Made by a program: the position numbers and the translations under genes. Below, in pieces: positions 52,412 through 63,092 of a DNA stretch of 64,000 nt. Origin of the DNA: Leptolyngbya sp. FACHB-261 (GTDB taxonomy: Bacteria; Cyanobacteriota; Cyanobacteriia; FACHB-261); NCBI RefSeq assembly GCF_014696065.1, contig NZ_JACJPL010000026.1, forward strand, positions 682,001-746,000, written 5' to 3'. Under the pieces are notes generated by a model, which had not been told where the DNA came from, made no database searches, and saw nothing but the letters and a program-made list of their open reading frames with translations. How positions within the stretch are numbered: the first letter of the stretch is position 1; each line of letters starts with the position of its first letter.

Positions 52412-52839
52412 TTAAGTATTAAGCCATTGCTGGGATGGTAGAAGTGCCTTCTGGATCAGCGCAAAGCCACAGTCTTCAGCAGTTTCTGCGCACTCTGTTT
52501 TAGCTTTTTGACCAACTTCTGTATCAATTGCCTGTGAGTCATTGAGACAACTGAGCGTATTTACTGAACCAGCTAGGTTTATATCTATCGTTACACCTGT
52601 TTCAGCGCGTTTTAGTAACAAACCTCAATAGTGGTAATTTCTAGTTTGTGATACTCATGAGCCTCCGGTTGTTTGGTTTGGGGAGATAGCTCAGGCATGG
52701 CCAGGGCCCGAGCATCGATAGGGTCAGTTATGTTGGTCTGCTGCGAAGAAGACATCGCCTGAACTGTCAGGCTATTCGCCTCAATAGCGGCGAATAGCTC
52801 AGGGAAGGACTGAGTTGCAGGTCTTCCCTGCCAGAACAT
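52412..52839 (-). other. Two overlapping short frames of doubtful coding value
   Basis: Within the 866-bp gap before pheS (52029-52894), a 75-codon frame (52839-52612) and a 69-codon TTG frame (52621-52412) overlap on the minus strand in different phases. Neither has a good ribosome-binding site or a known domain. If joined by a frameshift they would give a 140-residue protein. The evidence is too weak to call a gene. Nothing else was seen in the gap apart from the shared box. Confidence 0.2.
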
Positions 52840-52894
52840 CCAGGATTCGCGTCATACTAGCTAGAGAAGACTTGCTACTCGTCCGTGTCCTCCC

Positions 52895-53896
52895 ATGACC
52901 TCTGCCCCTCTTAGCCTCGACGCTCAGTTACAGGCACTCCGTGCCGGTGCCCTGGATGCCGTGGAGCAAGCTAGTTCTCTTGATCAATTGGAGCAACTGC
53001 GAGTTAGCTACCTGGGTAAAAAGGGTCAGCTTTCCGCTGTGCTTGGTGGCATGGGCAAACTTTCCGCTGAGGAACGTCCTCGCATTGGTGCCCTCGCCAA
53101 TGATGTTAAGGAGGCCGTTCAGGCAGCTCTAGAACAACGCCGCACTAGCTTAGAGCAGGCGCAAGTTCAGGCTCAGCTGGAAGCTGAAACTCTAGATGTC
53201 ACTATGCCGGGTCCTTACCGACCCCAAGGTCAGCTTCATCCCCTCAATAGCACCCTGGATCGCATCCTTGATATCTTCGTGGGCTTGGGCTACACGGTGG
53301 CGGCGGGTCCAGAAATTGAGACGGATTACTACAACTTCGAGGCACTGAATACCCCTGCCGACCACCCAGCACGGGATATGCAGGACACGTTCTACTTATC
53401 CGACGGCCACCTGCTGCGGACACAGACCTCGGCCATGCAGATTCACTACATGGAGGAGAATGAGCCGCCGCTTCGGGTGGTTCTGCCTGGTCGTACCTAC
53501 CGCCGAGATACTGTTGATGCCACCCACTCAGCGATTTTCCATCAGGTTGAAATCCTTGCTGTTGATGAAGGGCTAACTTTCACAGACCTGAAGGGCACGG
53601 TTAAAACCTTTCTCGAAGAGATTTTTGGCGAGCGCCCGATCCGCTTCCGTGCCAGCTACTTTCCTTTCACCGAACCCTCGGCTGAGGTGGACGTGGAGTG
53701 GAAGGGCCGCTGGTTAGAGGTGATGGGCTGTGGCATGGTTGACCCCAATGTTCTGAAGGTGGTGGGCTATGACCCGGAGCAGGTTACTGGCTTTGCCGCT
53801 GGCTTGGGTCTAGAGCGACTGGCTATGGTCCTACACGAAATAGATGACATCCGTCGCCTCTACACCAGTGACTTGCGCTTCCTGCGGCAGTTCTAG
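52895..53896 (+). CDS. pheS: Phenylalanyl-tRNA synthetase alpha subunit
   Basis: PheS is the catalytic subunit that charges tRNA(Phe). This 333-residue protein has an N-terminal coiled coil (about 1-95), motif 2 ([23 protein letters not shown] segment) and motif 3 ([14 protein letters not shown]). It starts at ATG 52895. pheT is not adjacent, as is common in cyanobacteria. A 14-bp inverted repeat follows. Confidence 0.96.
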   Translation: MTSAPLSLDAQLQALRAGALDAVEQASSLDQLEQLRVSYLGKKGQLSAVLGGMGKLSAEERPRIGALANDVKEAVQAALEQRRTSLEQAQVQAQLEAETLDVTMPGPYRPQGQLHPLNSTLDRILDIFVGLGYTVAAGPEIETDYYNFEALNTPADHPARDMQDTFYLSDGHLLRTQTSAMQIHYMEENEPPLRVVLPGRTYRRDTVDATHSAIFHQVEILAVDEGLTFTDLKGTVKTFLEEIFGERPIRFRASYFPFTEPSAEVDVEWKGRWLEVMGCGMVDPNVLKVVGYDPEQVTGFAAGLGLERLAMVLHEIDDIRRLYTSDLRFLRQF

Positions 53897-53925
53897 CTCT
53901 TCTTATTTCGAGTTCTTTTGATCTG

Positions 53926-53961
53926 CAGAATCCTCAACCGGGTCACTGGTTGAGGATTCTG
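53926..53961 (+). terminator. Hairpin downstream of pheS
   Basis: A perfect 14-bp stem (CAGAATCCTCAACC / GGTTGAGGATTCTG) with an 8-base loop lies 30 bp after the pheS stop, with no T-run. A second hairpin (AGATTCCTT / AAGGAATCT) at about 54039-54058 is followed by TTGTT. Confidence 0.6.
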
Positions 53962-54210
53962 AAATATCCATACCCCAATTGCCTCGAATGCCCCGAATGC
54001 CTCAAGTTAAGCGAGCAGTTGCACTGCCTGTGTTCTCAAGATTCCTTTGAAGGAATCTTTGTTGGGCATTAGGTGTGGATGCAATTATGGATGCAACTAA
54101 TGGGCTTAATGACCCAGAGTGAGCAAAAAACACTTGCTTGTTAAGGCATAGCCACACTTTGAGAAGTTAGGAGAACTTAACAGACAGATTCGCTTGTCTT
54201 GAAGGGGGAG

Positions 54211-54254
54211 TGGTAGGCTCCTATTAAACAAGCTAGGTAGTAAAATGCCTACCA
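54211..54254 (+). promoter_or_regulatory. Inverted repeat in the mscL leader
   Basis: TGGTAGGC (54211-54218) pairs with GCCTACCA (54247-54254) across 28 bases, 29 bp before the mscL ATG. It could be an operator or an RNA hairpin. Nothing more can be said from sequence. Confidence 0.4.
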
Positions 54255-54283
54255 TCCTTTGACCAAACAATTAAACAGACACT

Positions 54284-54703
54284 ATGACGACTTTTAGAAG
54301 GGGCAGAACTGCAACTGTTGGTTTCTTAAGAGAGTTTCAGGATTTTGCACTCAAAGGCAATGTCGTTGATTTGGCTATTGCGGTTATTATTGGCGGTGCT
54401 TTCGGCAAAATTGTCAGCTCCTTTGTTGCTGATGTCGTCATGCCGAGCATCAACCCACTTATTCCCGGTGGAGACTGGCGAGAATTTACTATTCCACCTG
54501 AAATTAAAATTGGTGCTTTCTTAGGTTCTGTTGTTGACTTTATAATTATTGCGCTGGTTCTGTTCTTCGTTATTCGTACTCTGGCAAAGTTCAAACGAGG
54601 CGAGACGGCAGCTCCTCCTTCAGCCAAAGATTGCCCCTATTGCCTAGAAAGCATTCCCATCGCAGCAACTCGATGCCGCGCCTGCACATCTGAGCAGCCC
54701 TAG
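54284..54703 (+). CDS. mscL: Large-conductance mechanosensitive channel with zinc-ribbon tail
   Basis: MscL opens under membrane tension to release solutes on osmotic downshock. This 139-residue protein has the MscL N-terminus EFQDFALKGNVVDLAIAVIIG, TM1 and TM2 (about 26-55 and 77-100). It ends in a zinc-ribbon-like tail with Cys117, Cys120, Cys131 and Cys134. The tail replaces the usual helical bundle end and is likely cytoplasmic. The leader carries an inverted repeat. Confidence 0.94.
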   Translation: MTTFRRGRTATVGFLREFQDFALKGNVVDLAIAVIIGGAFGKIVSSFVADVVMPSINPLIPGGDWREFTIPPEIKIGAFLGSVVDFIIIALVLFFVIRTLAKFKRGETAAPPSAKDCPYCLESIPIAATRCRACTSEQP

Positions 54704-54744
54704 CGTTAGTGTTAAAAACCTGAATTAAGGTCAGACCAAAAACC

Positions 54745-54775
54745 GTGGGATAGAGCTATGGCTTGCCTATCCCAC
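54745..54775 (-). terminator. Terminator of leuS
   Basis: A 9-bp stem (GTGGGATAG / CTATCCCAC) between convergent mscL and leuS. Read on the minus strand, the stem is followed by GGTTTTTGG, which fits leuS transcript termination. Confidence 0.65.
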
Positions 54776-54814
54776 AGATATTCTCCTTAATGACTAGTGC
54801 GCTCAGGTCGGGGT

Positions 54815-57367
54815 TTACCCGACCACAAAATTCACCAGCTTATTGGGCACAACGACCACTTTCTTGATCTCCTTGCCCTCAAGGTGTTTCTGAGCAGCTT
54901 CAGAGGCACGAGCCTGTTGCTCCTGCGCTGCCTTATCTAGGCCGGATGGAATCTGGATCGTGCCCCGGTTTTTGCTGTTGATTTGAATGACCAATGTGAC
55001 CTCATCAACTGCCAGAGCCGAAACATCAACTCCAGGCCAAGATTGGTGATGAATTGAGTTCGTGTTGCCCAGCAAATGCCAGAGTTCCTCAGCAATGTGG
55101 GGGGCAAAAGGGGCCAACAATTTGACTAGAGTGGTGACGCCTTCCGCGTAAACCGAAGCAGTTTTGTCAGCAAAGTCGTTTAGGGCATTGCTGAGTTTCA
55201 TGAACTCTGAAATCGCCGTATTAAACTGATAGCCCTGCTGCATATCCTCAGTGGCTTCTTTGATTGCCGTGTGAATGGCGCGGCGCAGATCTTTTTCCGC
55301 TTTGCTGAAGCTTTCGGGTGCTGAAGCGACTTCTGTGCCCACAAACTCTGTCACCAGTCGCCACACTCGATTGAGGAAGCGAAACTGGCCTTCTACATCG
55401 GCATCGTCCCATTCCAGATCTTTTTCTGGTGGTGCTTTGAACAGAATAAACATCCGCGCCGTGTCAGCCCCGTACTTGGCAAGTACTTGCTCCGGATCCA
55501 CACCGTTGTACTTCGACTTGGACATCTTCTCATAGAAGACCTCCAGTTTCTCTCCCGTTTCTGGATCGCGGGGATCATTGAGATCCGCAATTTGGAAAGT
55601 AGGGACGTACTTGCCAGTGTTGGTGTTCTTGTAGGTCATGCCCTGCACCATGCCCTGAGTCAGCAAGCGAGAGAAGGGCTCATCAAATTTGAGCAAGCCC
55701 TGATCGCGCAAGAACTTGGTAAAGAAGCGCGAGTAGAGCAGGTGTAAGATCGCGTGCTCAATGCCGCCAACGTACTGGTCTACGGGCATCCAGTCATTTG
55801 TCTTGGCTGGATCAAACGCTTGTTGGTCGTTGCGAGCGTCTGGATAGCGCAAGAAATACCAGGACGAATCGATGAACGTGTCCATCGTGTCTGTTTCTCG
55901 TCGCGCAGCTGCCCCACACGTTGGACAAGGTACTTCCACCCAATATTCGAGCTTAGCCAGGGGAGAGGGACCTCGTCCGCTGAACTCTACACTGTCCGGC
56001 AACTTCACCGGCAACTGGTCTTCTGGCACCGGCACGACCCCGCACTGTTGGCAGTGGATCACAGGAATCGGCGCCCCCCAATAGCGCTGACGCGAAATCA
56101 ACCAGTCCCGCAGACGGTACTGGATCTGAGCCTTGCCCCAGCCCTTGGTTTGGGCGTGTTCAATAATGCGGGTTTTGGCAGTGGCTGAATCGAGGCCGTC
56201 AAAGGGACCAGAGTTTATCAACTTGCCCGGCTCGGTGTAGGCCGCTTCTAATTCCTGAATGGGTTCTCCATCCGGCGTAATGACCACCTTGATCGGCAAG
56301 CCCTTCTTGGTAGCGAACTCGAAGTCCCGCACGTCGTGCGCTGGCACCCCCATCACTGCCCCTGTGCCGTACTCGTAAAGCACATAATCAGCAATCAGGA
56401 TGGGAATCTTCTCGCCTGTGAAGGGATTGATCGCCTCACCACCCGTGGGAATGCCTCGCTTGGGTTTATCTTCGGCGGTACGCTCGATCTCGCTCTCGGC
56501 ACTGACCTCAGCAATGAACTGCTCGACTGCAGCTTTTTGCTCAGGCGTCGTGACTTGCAAGGTCAAGGGGTGCTCAGGGGCTAGGACTACATAAGTCACG
56601 CCATAGACCGTATCTGGCCGAGTGGTGAACACGGCGATCTTTTGGTCTGAACCCATAATGGGAAACTCTAAGTGAGCCCCAACCGACCGACCGATCCAGT
56701 GCTCTTGCATCAGCTTGACCCGCTCAGGCCAGCCCGACAGCTTGTCTAAATCGTTGAGTAGCTGCTCAGCGTAGTCAGTAATCTTGAGGAACCACTGCCG
56801 CAACAAGCGCTTCTCAACCAAAGCACCTGAGCGCCAGGATTTGCCCTCGCTATCGACCTGCTCGTTAGCGAGTACCGTTTGGTCAATTGGATCCCAATTG
56901 ACTGTGGCTTCTCTTTGGTAGGCTAAGCCCGCTTTTAGAAATTGCAAGAACAACCACTGCGTCCAGCGATAGTACTCGGGTGAGCAAGTGGCAACCTCGC
57001 GCTTCCAGTCGTAGGACAGCCCTAAGCGCTGGAGCTGGGCCCGCATATTGTCAATATTTTCGTAGGTCCACTTTGAGGGGGGGACACCCCGGTCGATGGC
57101 TGCGTTCTCAGCAGGCAGGCCAAAAGCATCCCAACCCATCGGATGCAGTACCCGGTAGCCTCGCATCCGGTGGACTCGAGCAATTACATCGGTAATGGTG
57201 TAGTTACGCACATGCCCCATGTGCAGGTTCCCCGAGGGATAGGGGAACATTGAGAGCGCATAAAACTTGGGCAGGTCGCGCACATTCGAAGTCTCGTCTA
57301 GCTTTTGCTCAGTCCAGACTTGCTGCCACTTCGGTTCAATTGCGGCGGGGTTGTAGCGCGACTCCAC
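54815..57367 (-). CDS. leuS: Leucyl-tRNA synthetase
   Basis: This is an 850-residue class I synthetase. The HIGH motif is HMGH (49-52) in [14 protein letters not shown], the KMSKS loop is KMSKSKYNG, the editing domain lies in the middle, and the anticodon-binding domain is at the C-terminus. The zinc-type Cys in [15 protein letters not shown] and [11 protein letters not shown] are present. The start codon is GTG at 57367, in place of ATG. Divergent from the YbhN-like gene. Confidence 0.97.
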   Translation of the reverse strand: MESRYNPAAIEPKWQQVWTEQKLDETSNVRDLPKFYALSMFPYPSGNLHMGHVRNYTITDVIARVHRMRGYRVLHPMGWDAFGLPAENAAIDRGVPPSKWTYENIDNMRAQLQRLGLSYDWKREVATCSPEYYRWTQWLFLQFLKAGLAYQREATVNWDPIDQTVLANEQVDSEGKSWRSGALVEKRLLRQWFLKITDYAEQLLNDLDKLSGWPERVKLMQEHWIGRSVGAHLEFPIMGSDQKIAVFTTRPDTVYGVTYVVLAPEHPLTLQVTTPEQKAAVEQFIAEVSAESEIERTAEDKPKRGIPTGGEAINPFTGEKIPILIADYVLYEYGTGAVMGVPAHDVRDFEFATKKGLPIKVVITPDGEPIQELEAAYTEPGKLINSGPFDGLDSATAKTRIIEHAQTKGWGKAQIQYRLRDWLISRQRYWGAPIPVIHCQQCGVVPVPEDQLPVKLPDSVEFSGRGPSPLAKLEYWVEVPCPTCGAAARRETDTMDTFIDSSWYFLRYPDARNDQQAFDPAKTNDWMPVDQYVGGIEHAILHLLYSRFFTKFLRDQGLLKFDEPFSRLLTQGMVQGMTYKNTNTGKYVPTFQIADLNDPRDPETGEKLEVFYEKMSKSKYNGVDPEQVLAKYGADTARMFILFKAPPEKDLEWDDADVEGQFRFLNRVWRLVTEFVGTEVASAPESFSKAEKDLRRAIHTAIKEATEDMQQGYQFNTAISEFMKLSNALNDFADKTASVYAEGVTTLVKLLAPFAPHIAEELWHLLGNTNSIHHQSWPGVDVSALAVDEVTLVIQINSKNRGTIQIPSGLDKAAQEQQARASEAAQKHLEGKEIKKVVVVPNKLVNFVVG

Positions 57368-57528
57368 GCTGATTTCTCCAGAGTACCTGTCTTAACGAGT
57401 CTAGCTGGAGAACTGACCGCCTGTGTCGCCTTCTAGATTCTTCAGTTCCGTGGACTTTGTCGGATCTGACTTTAGGTTGGCGGAAGCTGTATGGGTAAGC
57501 TCGGATGGAGCCAGACTTCGGGAGTGGT

Positions 57529-58491
57529 ATGCAGAAACTGATCAAAGCTGGGCAATCGTTGACTAAAGCTCCCGCCTTTAAGCCACTGCTGAAGCTGGCG
57601 GTGATGGTCATAACCTTGGCCTTCTTAGCCTGGACCCTATTAAGTCGCTGGTCCGAACTTGACGAAATTGACCTCACCAAAATCAATATTGGTTGGCTGC
57701 TCGTCTCAACCGGCCTGACTCTGCTGGGTCACGCTTGCAACGGCTTAGCTTGGGGAGCAGCCCTACGGGCACTGGGTGCTAGAGTCTCCGGAGCCTGGTC
57801 GGTTCGGGTCTATCTACAAACCAACATCGCCAAATACACCCCCGGCAAGGTCTGGCACTTCTATGGGCGTATTCTGGCCGGAGAGAAGGTGGGCATTGGG
57901 CGAGGCACAATTCTGGTTAGCGTACTGATCGAGTCGGTGCAATTAGCGATTATTGCCTCAGTGCTAGGGTTTGGCTTATTCCTGGGTGGCGCGCAAACCA
58001 ATCTGGGACCACTCCAGGGCTTGGCCTTGGTGGGGGTTGCTGTTCTAGGTGGCCTGAGCCTAAATCCAGCTGTTCTGAATCGTGGCCTAGGGCTGCTGAG
58101 CAAGCTGCGTAAAAGCGATGAGCCGTCTACTCGCGAACCTGTAGCCCTCCGGTCTTCACTGTTGCCTGCCTATCTCGGCACCCTGGCGTTTGTGGTTATT
58201 CGCGGGCTGGGCATGTACGCTGGCTTTTTAGCCTTTACACCAGCGCCGTTAGCAACCTTCCCTGGCATTTTGGGTGCCTTTAGTCTGGCCTGGGTGATTG
58301 GGTTTGTGGTGCCCGGTCCTCCCGCTGGTATCGGCGTATTCGAGAGCGCCATGGTGTTACTTGTAGGTGATCGTTTTGGCAGCGCCATCGTATTGACCGT
58401 AGTTGCGGTGTACCGCCTGACCAGTACAGCTGCCGAGGCAATAGGCGCTCTCTTGGTTAGCCTGCCGGTGCGGCGTCTCAAGCTCCGGTAA
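57529..58491 (+). CDS. YbhN/UPF0104-type flippase-like membrane protein
   Basis: This 320-residue protein has about eight membrane helices and belongs to the lysylphosphatidylglycerol synthetase TM family (UPF0104). Segments QTNIAKYTPGKVWHFYGRI and GFVVPGPPAGIGVFESAMVLLVG are characteristic. The family includes putative lipid flippases. ATG 57529 is preferred over 57505 because GGGAG is 5 bases upstream. It lies about 100 bp before the nucleoside ABC genes on the same strand, but no functional link is evident. Confidence 0.82.
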   Translation: MQKLIKAGQSLTKAPAFKPLLKLAVMVITLAFLAWTLLSRWSELDEIDLTKINIGWLLVSTGLTLLGHACNGLAWGAALRALGARVSGAWSVRVYLQTNIAKYTPGKVWHFYGRILAGEKVGIGRGTILVSVLIESVQLAIIASVLGFGLFLGGAQTNLGPLQGLALVGVAVLGGLSLNPAVLNRGLGLLSKLRKSDEPSTREPVALRSSLLPAYLGTLAFVVIRGLGMYAGFLAFTPAPLATFPGILGAFSLAWVIGFVVPGPPAGIGVFESAMVLLVGDRFGSAIVLTVVAVYRLTSTAAEAIGALLVSLPVRRLKLR

Positions 58492-58589
58492 CTTAGGTTA
58501 CAAATCCTGAGTTCAAGGCAGGACTAATCTACAGCTTTAGCGGTTGGCCCGCTATCTGTTGAGAGTCCCGGAGCCAAAAGACGAGCACC

Positions 58590-60170
58590 ATGACCCTAGC
58601 CAGCAACGACTCCCCTCTGGTGCAATTGCGAGGTATTTGTAAGCACTTCGGCAATTTCTGGGCCAACCGCAATGTGGATTTGGATCTGTATGCTGGCGAG
58701 ATCCATGCCTTAGTCGGGGAAAACGGGGCAGGCAAAAGCACCCTCATGAAGATTCTCTACGGATTTTACCGAGCGGATGGCGGTGAAACCCGCCTGGCAG
58801 GTAAGCCCGTTCACTTCCACTCGCCACGCGATGCTCAAGCTGCAGGCGTTGGCATGGTGTTCCAGCACTTTTCGCTGTGTCCCTCCCTCACGGTGGCTGA
58901 AAACACGATTGTGGGGCAGGGCTCTTGGCTGGATCAATTGAACTTAAAGCGCGTTGAGGCTCAACTTCGCACTCTCATCGAGCGTTACCATCTACAACTG
59001 GATCCCAAAGCCCGGATCAAAGACCTCTCAATGGGCGAGCGGCAGCGGGTCGAGATCCTCAAGTTGCTCTACCGGGGTGCAGAAGTCTTGATCCTGGATG
59101 AGCCAACTTCTGTGCTCTCGCCGCCTGAGGTAGATGTGCTGCTGCAAACCTTGCGGCAACTGGCCGAGCAAGGTAAAGCGCTATTATTTGTGTCTCACAA
59201 GCTCAACGAGGTGCTGCGCTGCTCGGATCGGGTGAGTGTTCTCCGGCGTGGCGAGATCGTGGCCCACTGCAATACTTCAGAGATTAAACAGACCGAACTC
59301 TCCCGCTTGATGGTCGGCTCTGAAGTTGCGGACCAACTGGCTACCAACACCGTTGCCCCCGCTCCCCAACGCTCTGCTCAGCCCATTCTGCGGGTGCAGA
59401 ACCTGTACGTGAAGGGCACACTGGCCCACGGTACACAAATGGCCGTCCGCGACGTCTCGTTTGAACTGCACGGTGGCGAGGTGCTGGGAATTGCTGGGGT
59501 TGCTGGCAACGGGCAGCGCGAGTTGGCTGAAGCTTTAGCTGGGATTATTGCACCAGCAGCCGGTCAGGTTTGGCTCCGAGACGCTAATCTCACCCATGCA
59601 ACGCCTAACCGTCGGGTTCGTCTGGGTATGGCCTACGTTCCCGAAGACCCATTGCACAATGGCATGGCTCCCAACCAAGGCATTGCTGCAAACCTGATTT
59701 TGCGCCGTCATCAGCGTAAGCCGTACGCGATGGCAGGCTGCTTGAACTGGCGAGCGATTCGGCGGAGCACGCGGGAGCCCGTTTCTTTGTTTGACGTGCG
59801 CTCTCCATCCCCTGACTCTCTAGCTCGTCATCTTTCTGGGGGCAACTTGCAAAAATTGGTCATGGCGCGTGAGTTGTGGCAGGAGCCGGATCTGCTCATT
59901 GCTGCTCATCCGACTGTTGGTCTGGATATTGCCGCTACAGCTGCCATTCATACGGAGCTTCTAGCGCAACGGGACCGTGGGGGAGCGGTTTTGCTGGTTT
60001 CGGAAGACCTCGATGAGTTGCTCAAGCTCTGCGACTGGATCGCGGTCCTCTACGATGGCAAGCTAATGGGTATTGTGCCGCCAAGGGCTGGCAAGTCCGT
60101 GATTGGGCCGTTGATGGCCGGACAAGCAACCGCCGAGGTCCAGCCCAAAATCGAGAGTGCTGTTCCATGA
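58590..60170 (+). CDS. Nucleoside-type ABC transporter ATPase (two ABC domains)
   Basis: This 526-residue protein has two ABC units. The first has Walker A GENGAGKST, signature LSMGERQR and Walker B VLILDEPTSVLSPPE. The second has a degenerate Walker A (GVAGNGQREL) and signature LSGGNLQK, as in NupO/YufO and RbsA-type ATPases. Members of this group energise import of purine nucleosides or autoinducer-like sugars. Its stop overlaps the next gene by ATGA. No BMP-type binding protein is nearby. Confidence 0.92.
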   Translation: MTLASNDSPLVQLRGICKHFGNFWANRNVDLDLYAGEIHALVGENGAGKSTLMKILYGFYRADGGETRLAGKPVHFHSPRDAQAAGVGMVFQHFSLCPSLTVAENTIVGQGSWLDQLNLKRVEAQLRTLIERYHLQLDPKARIKDLSMGERQRVEILKLLYRGAEVLILDEPTSVLSPPEVDVLLQTLRQLAEQGKALLFVSHKLNEVLRCSDRVSVLRRGEIVAHCNTSEIKQTELSRLMVGSEVADQLATNTVAPAPQRSAQPILRVQNLYVKGTLAHGTQMAVRDVSFELHGGEVLGIAGVAGNGQRELAEALAGIIAPAAGQVWLRDANLTHATPNRRVRLGMAYVPEDPLHNGMAPNQGIAANLILRRHQRKPYAMAGCLNWRAIRRSTREPVSLFDVRSPSPDSLARHLSGGNLQKLVMARELWQEPDLLIAAHPTVGLDIAATAAIHTELLAQRDRGGAVLLVSEDLDELLKLCDWIAVLYDGKLMGIVPPRAGKSVIGPLMAGQATAEVQPKIESAVP

Positions 60171-61279
60171 ACAGCTTGCTACAGCGCTTTCCTGCCCTTA
60201 AGCCGGTCGTCTTACTCGTTCTGACGCTGGCCTCGATTGTGGCGGCTCTGGTACTGGTGGCCCTATTCTTGCTGATGCTGGGCAAGGATCCTTTGGCGGC
60301 CTACGGCGAGATGTACAAGGCAGCTTTCGGGGACTGGTTTGGCTTCTCGGAAACCCTGGTCGTGGCCATTCCGGTGTTGCTATGTGCCTGCGCTGTAGCT
60401 CTGCCAGCCCGCTTAGGTTTGTTCAACGTTGGCGCAGAGGGCCAGCTGTATTTAGGTGCGATTTGTGCAACGGCAGCTGACCGCTACTTTCAGCACCTGC
60501 CTGGAACTCTACCGCTGGTTTCAGTCGTGGTTTGCAGCTTTCTAGGAGGTGCTTTGTGGGGCTTTATTCCAGGGGCTTTGCGGGTTTGGTTTCGAGTCAA
60601 TGAAACCATTTCCACGCTGATGCTGAATTTTGTGGCAATCAACCTGTCCAACTACTTTGTATTTGGACCTTGGCGTGACCAGAGTAGCGGCAATTTTGTG
60701 CTCACAGCGGCCTTTGCGACTGTCTCTCGCTTCCCAATGATTCCGGGCACCCGCATTCACCTTGGCCTGGTGCTGGGCTTGCTGGCAGGCTTGACGCTGT
60801 TTCTGGTGCTGCGCTTCACCGTCTGGGGCTATCGCATTCGCATGATTGGAGACAACCCTAAGGTGGGTCGCTATGCCGGTTTCAACGTCAACTGGACCGT
60901 GTTGCTAGTCATGGCTGTAGCTGGCGGCATTGCTGGTTGGGCTGGTGGCGGTGAGGTTGCCGCGATTCAGGGTCGCCTGCGCCCTGGCATATCACCCGGG
61001 TTTGGCTATACAGGTTTCCTGGTGGCTTGGCTGGCCCGACACAACGAGCTAGCCATTCCGGCCTACGCCGTGTTGGTCGGCGGTCTGTTGCTGGGTGGGG
61101 ACGTGCTTCAAATTTCCCTGGGCTTACCGCAGGCAACCGTGAACATTGTGCAGGGCGTGGTGTTTTTCTTCATCCTGGGTAGCGAATGGTGGTTGCAACG
61201 GCGGGTGCTCGATCACATTCCTGCCCAACCTGAGCCTTTGTCGTCCACAGCCCCTCAGTCCCCTGGAGCCGCAGCATGA
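60167..61279 (+). CDS. Nucleoside-type ABC permease 1
   Basis: This 370-residue permease of the NupP/YufP (RbsC-like) family has about eight to ten helices. FNVGAEGQLYLGAICATAAD, WGFIPGALRVWFRVNETIST and GMNPKV-type GDNPKVGRYAGFNVNW match the family. It overlaps the ATPase upstream and the second permease downstream by ATGA, so three genes form one operon. Confidence 0.92.
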   Translation: MNSLLQRFPALKPVVLLVLTLASIVAALVLVALFLLMLGKDPLAAYGEMYKAAFGDWFGFSETLVVAIPVLLCACAVALPARLGLFNVGAEGQLYLGAICATAADRYFQHLPGTLPLVSVVVCSFLGGALWGFIPGALRVWFRVNETISTLMLNFVAINLSNYFVFGPWRDQSSGNFVLTAAFATVSRFPMIPGTRIHLGLVLGLLAGLTLFLVLRFTVWGYRIRMIGDNPKVGRYAGFNVNWTVLLVMAVAGGIAGWAGGGEVAAIQGRLRPGISPGFGYTGFLVAWLARHNELAIPAYAVLVGGLLLGGDVLQISLGLPQATVNIVQGVVFFFILGSEWWLQRRVLDHIPAQPEPLSSTAPQSPGAAA

Positions 61280-62220
61280 GCGCAGATGCACAAGGTCTTT
61301 TATCGTCAACCTTCTGGATCTCGGTGCTCTCAGGCGCAGTCCGCTCTGGTACACCAGTCCTGCTCGCGGGTCTAGGGGAAGTGCTGGCAGAGCGCTCCGG
61401 CATCCTTAATCTGGGGGTGGAAGGGGCAATGGTGATGGGTGCGGCGGTAGGGTTCATCGCCACTGCACAAACGGGAACGGTGCTAGTAGGGCTGGTTGCT
61501 GCTGCTTTAGCAGGCCTTGCGATTTCTGCGATTCATGCTCTACTGTGCGTGCCCTTACGGGCAAATCAAGTCGGCAGTGGGATTGCAGTGACCATCTTTG
61601 GTTTGGGTGTGAGTGCCTTTATTGGTCGCCCTTTCAACGGTAGGCAGGTTGAAACACTGCACCCCATTGCCTTGCCAGTGCTGTCAAAAATCCCAGTTCT
61701 AGGAACGGTTCTGTTTGAGCACAACGGGTTGGTCTACTTCACCTATTTATTGGTGCCCGTCATTTGGTTTCTGCTTTACAAAACTCACTTCGGCTTGAGT
61801 CTACGCATGGTGGGTGAGAGCCCGGAGGCCGCTGATGCCATGGGCCTACCCGTAGACCGCTTGCGTTTTGTGGCTGTCCTACTGGGTGGGGCTCTGGCCG
61901 GTGTGGGTGGAGCCTATCTCTCGCTAGTGTTGGCTGGCAACTGGGTCGATGGCATGTCGGCTGGCAATGGCTGGATTGCCGTAGCACTGGTCATTTTCGC
62001 TGCCTGGGATCCCCTGCGAGCCGTGTTAGGGTCCTATCTGTTTGGTGGTGTTCTGGCTTTTACCCAACGGGTGCAGGCTGTAGGCATTGGCATCTCTCCC
62101 TTTCTACTGGGAATGGCACCCTATGTGTTCACACTGCTCGTGCTCGTTATCTCTATGCGTCGGGCGGAGAAGATGACGGGAGTTCCTGCAGCCTTGGGTG
62201 CGCTTTATAGCCGGGAGTAA
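61276..62220 (+). CDS. Nucleoside-type ABC permease 2
   Basis: This 314-residue permease of the NupQ/YufQ family has segments GEVLAERSGILNLGVEGAM, VTIFGLGVSAFIGRPFNG and GESPEAADAMGLPVDRLR. It pairs with permease 1. ATGA overlap with it shows coupling. The cluster lacks a substrate-binding gene in this window, so one must come from elsewhere. Confidence 0.92.
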   Translation: MSADAQGLLSSTFWISVLSGAVRSGTPVLLAGLGEVLAERSGILNLGVEGAMVMGAAVGFIATAQTGTVLVGLVAAALAGLAISAIHALLCVPLRANQVGSGIAVTIFGLGVSAFIGRPFNGRQVETLHPIALPVLSKIPVLGTVLFEHNGLVYFTYLLVPVIWFLLYKTHFGLSLRMVGESPEAADAMGLPVDRLRFVAVLLGGALAGVGGAYLSLVLAGNWVDGMSAGNGWIAVALVIFAAWDPLRAVLGSYLFGGVLAFTQRVQAVGIGISPFLLGMAPYVFTLLVLVISMRRAEKMTGVPAALGALYSRE

Positions 62221-62296
62221 GGCCTATGGGATAGACCTATTCTTGCTTCTTCGCTCTAGCTCTAATGCAGCACTGGAAAAGGCTCTATACAGTTTT

Positions 62297-62869
62297 TTAC
62301 CGCATTGGTACAGGTTTCCATTCCGAGTAATTTGCTAAGTGTCCCCAGTAGGCTAAGGCTCCAGTAAAGGCCCAAATTAAAGCAGCGATTACTAATACAG
62401 CCACACCTGTTAGCCTTAAAGCTCTGTTGTTCTTTAGATAAAGCGCTGGCGCCGAGCAGACCCCAGCCAAACCTGTCAAAATGAAACCAATGCCTGCCAC
62501 TAAAGGTCTTTGCGTTAAGCCTAGATTAATAATGCGTAGACCAACTAGGATTGAAACTAGACCAGCAAAAAAGGCATAAACCGCTACTGTAAACAGGTCC
62601 CACCCGTTAGCTAAGGCAATGGACGCTCCGATAAATAGCATGCCGAACATAACAGAGGTTTCGCCATAAGCGATGTTGTAACTACCTGTGACTGGCCAAG
62701 TCCAGATCATGTGCAAACCTGTGACCAGTGCAATGGCTCCACTTATACCGAAACCTGGAACCCAACGCTTTTGGTCAGGACTATCGAGACCCTGATACAC
62801 GTAGAGAGCTAGAAGAGATAGCCCAGCTACCAGGTTGACGAGCATGAGCGTGATGTAATTGACAAACAA
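62297..62869 (-). CDS. DUF981 family membrane protein
   Basis: This 190-residue protein has about six or seven membrane helices and belongs to DUF981: GISGAIALVTGLHMIWTWP, YGETSVMFGMLFIGASIAL and ILTGLAGVCSAPALY. The TTG start at 62869 has AGGTGG three bases before it. Function unknown. It is convergent with the nucleoside ABC genes. Confidence 0.8.
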   Translation of the reverse strand: MFVNYITLMLVNLVAGLSLLALYVYQGLDSPDQKRWVPGFGISGAIALVTGLHMIWTWPVTGSYNIAYGETSVMFGMLFIGASIALANGWDLFTVAVYAFFAGLVSILVGLRIINLGLTQRPLVAGIGFILTGLAGVCSAPALYLKNNRALRLTGVAVLVIAALIWAFTGALAYWGHLANYSEWKPVPMR

Positions 62870-63092
62870 GATCCACCTCAGATTAGCCTCAAGTTACGGC
62901 ACCATTATTGCCCACATTGCCAATTTGGGCTGCTTCTGGCCCAACCAGAGTGCATCAAGCCACGTATCCTTTCAAACCTGCAAGGATGCAGATCTATCTA
63001 TACGGACTGAGGCAAAAGCAGAATCTTAAAACTATATTCGAGAATAGAATCAGCGACCGCAACTCAATGCCTCAATGCCTGGTTTAGCCCTC

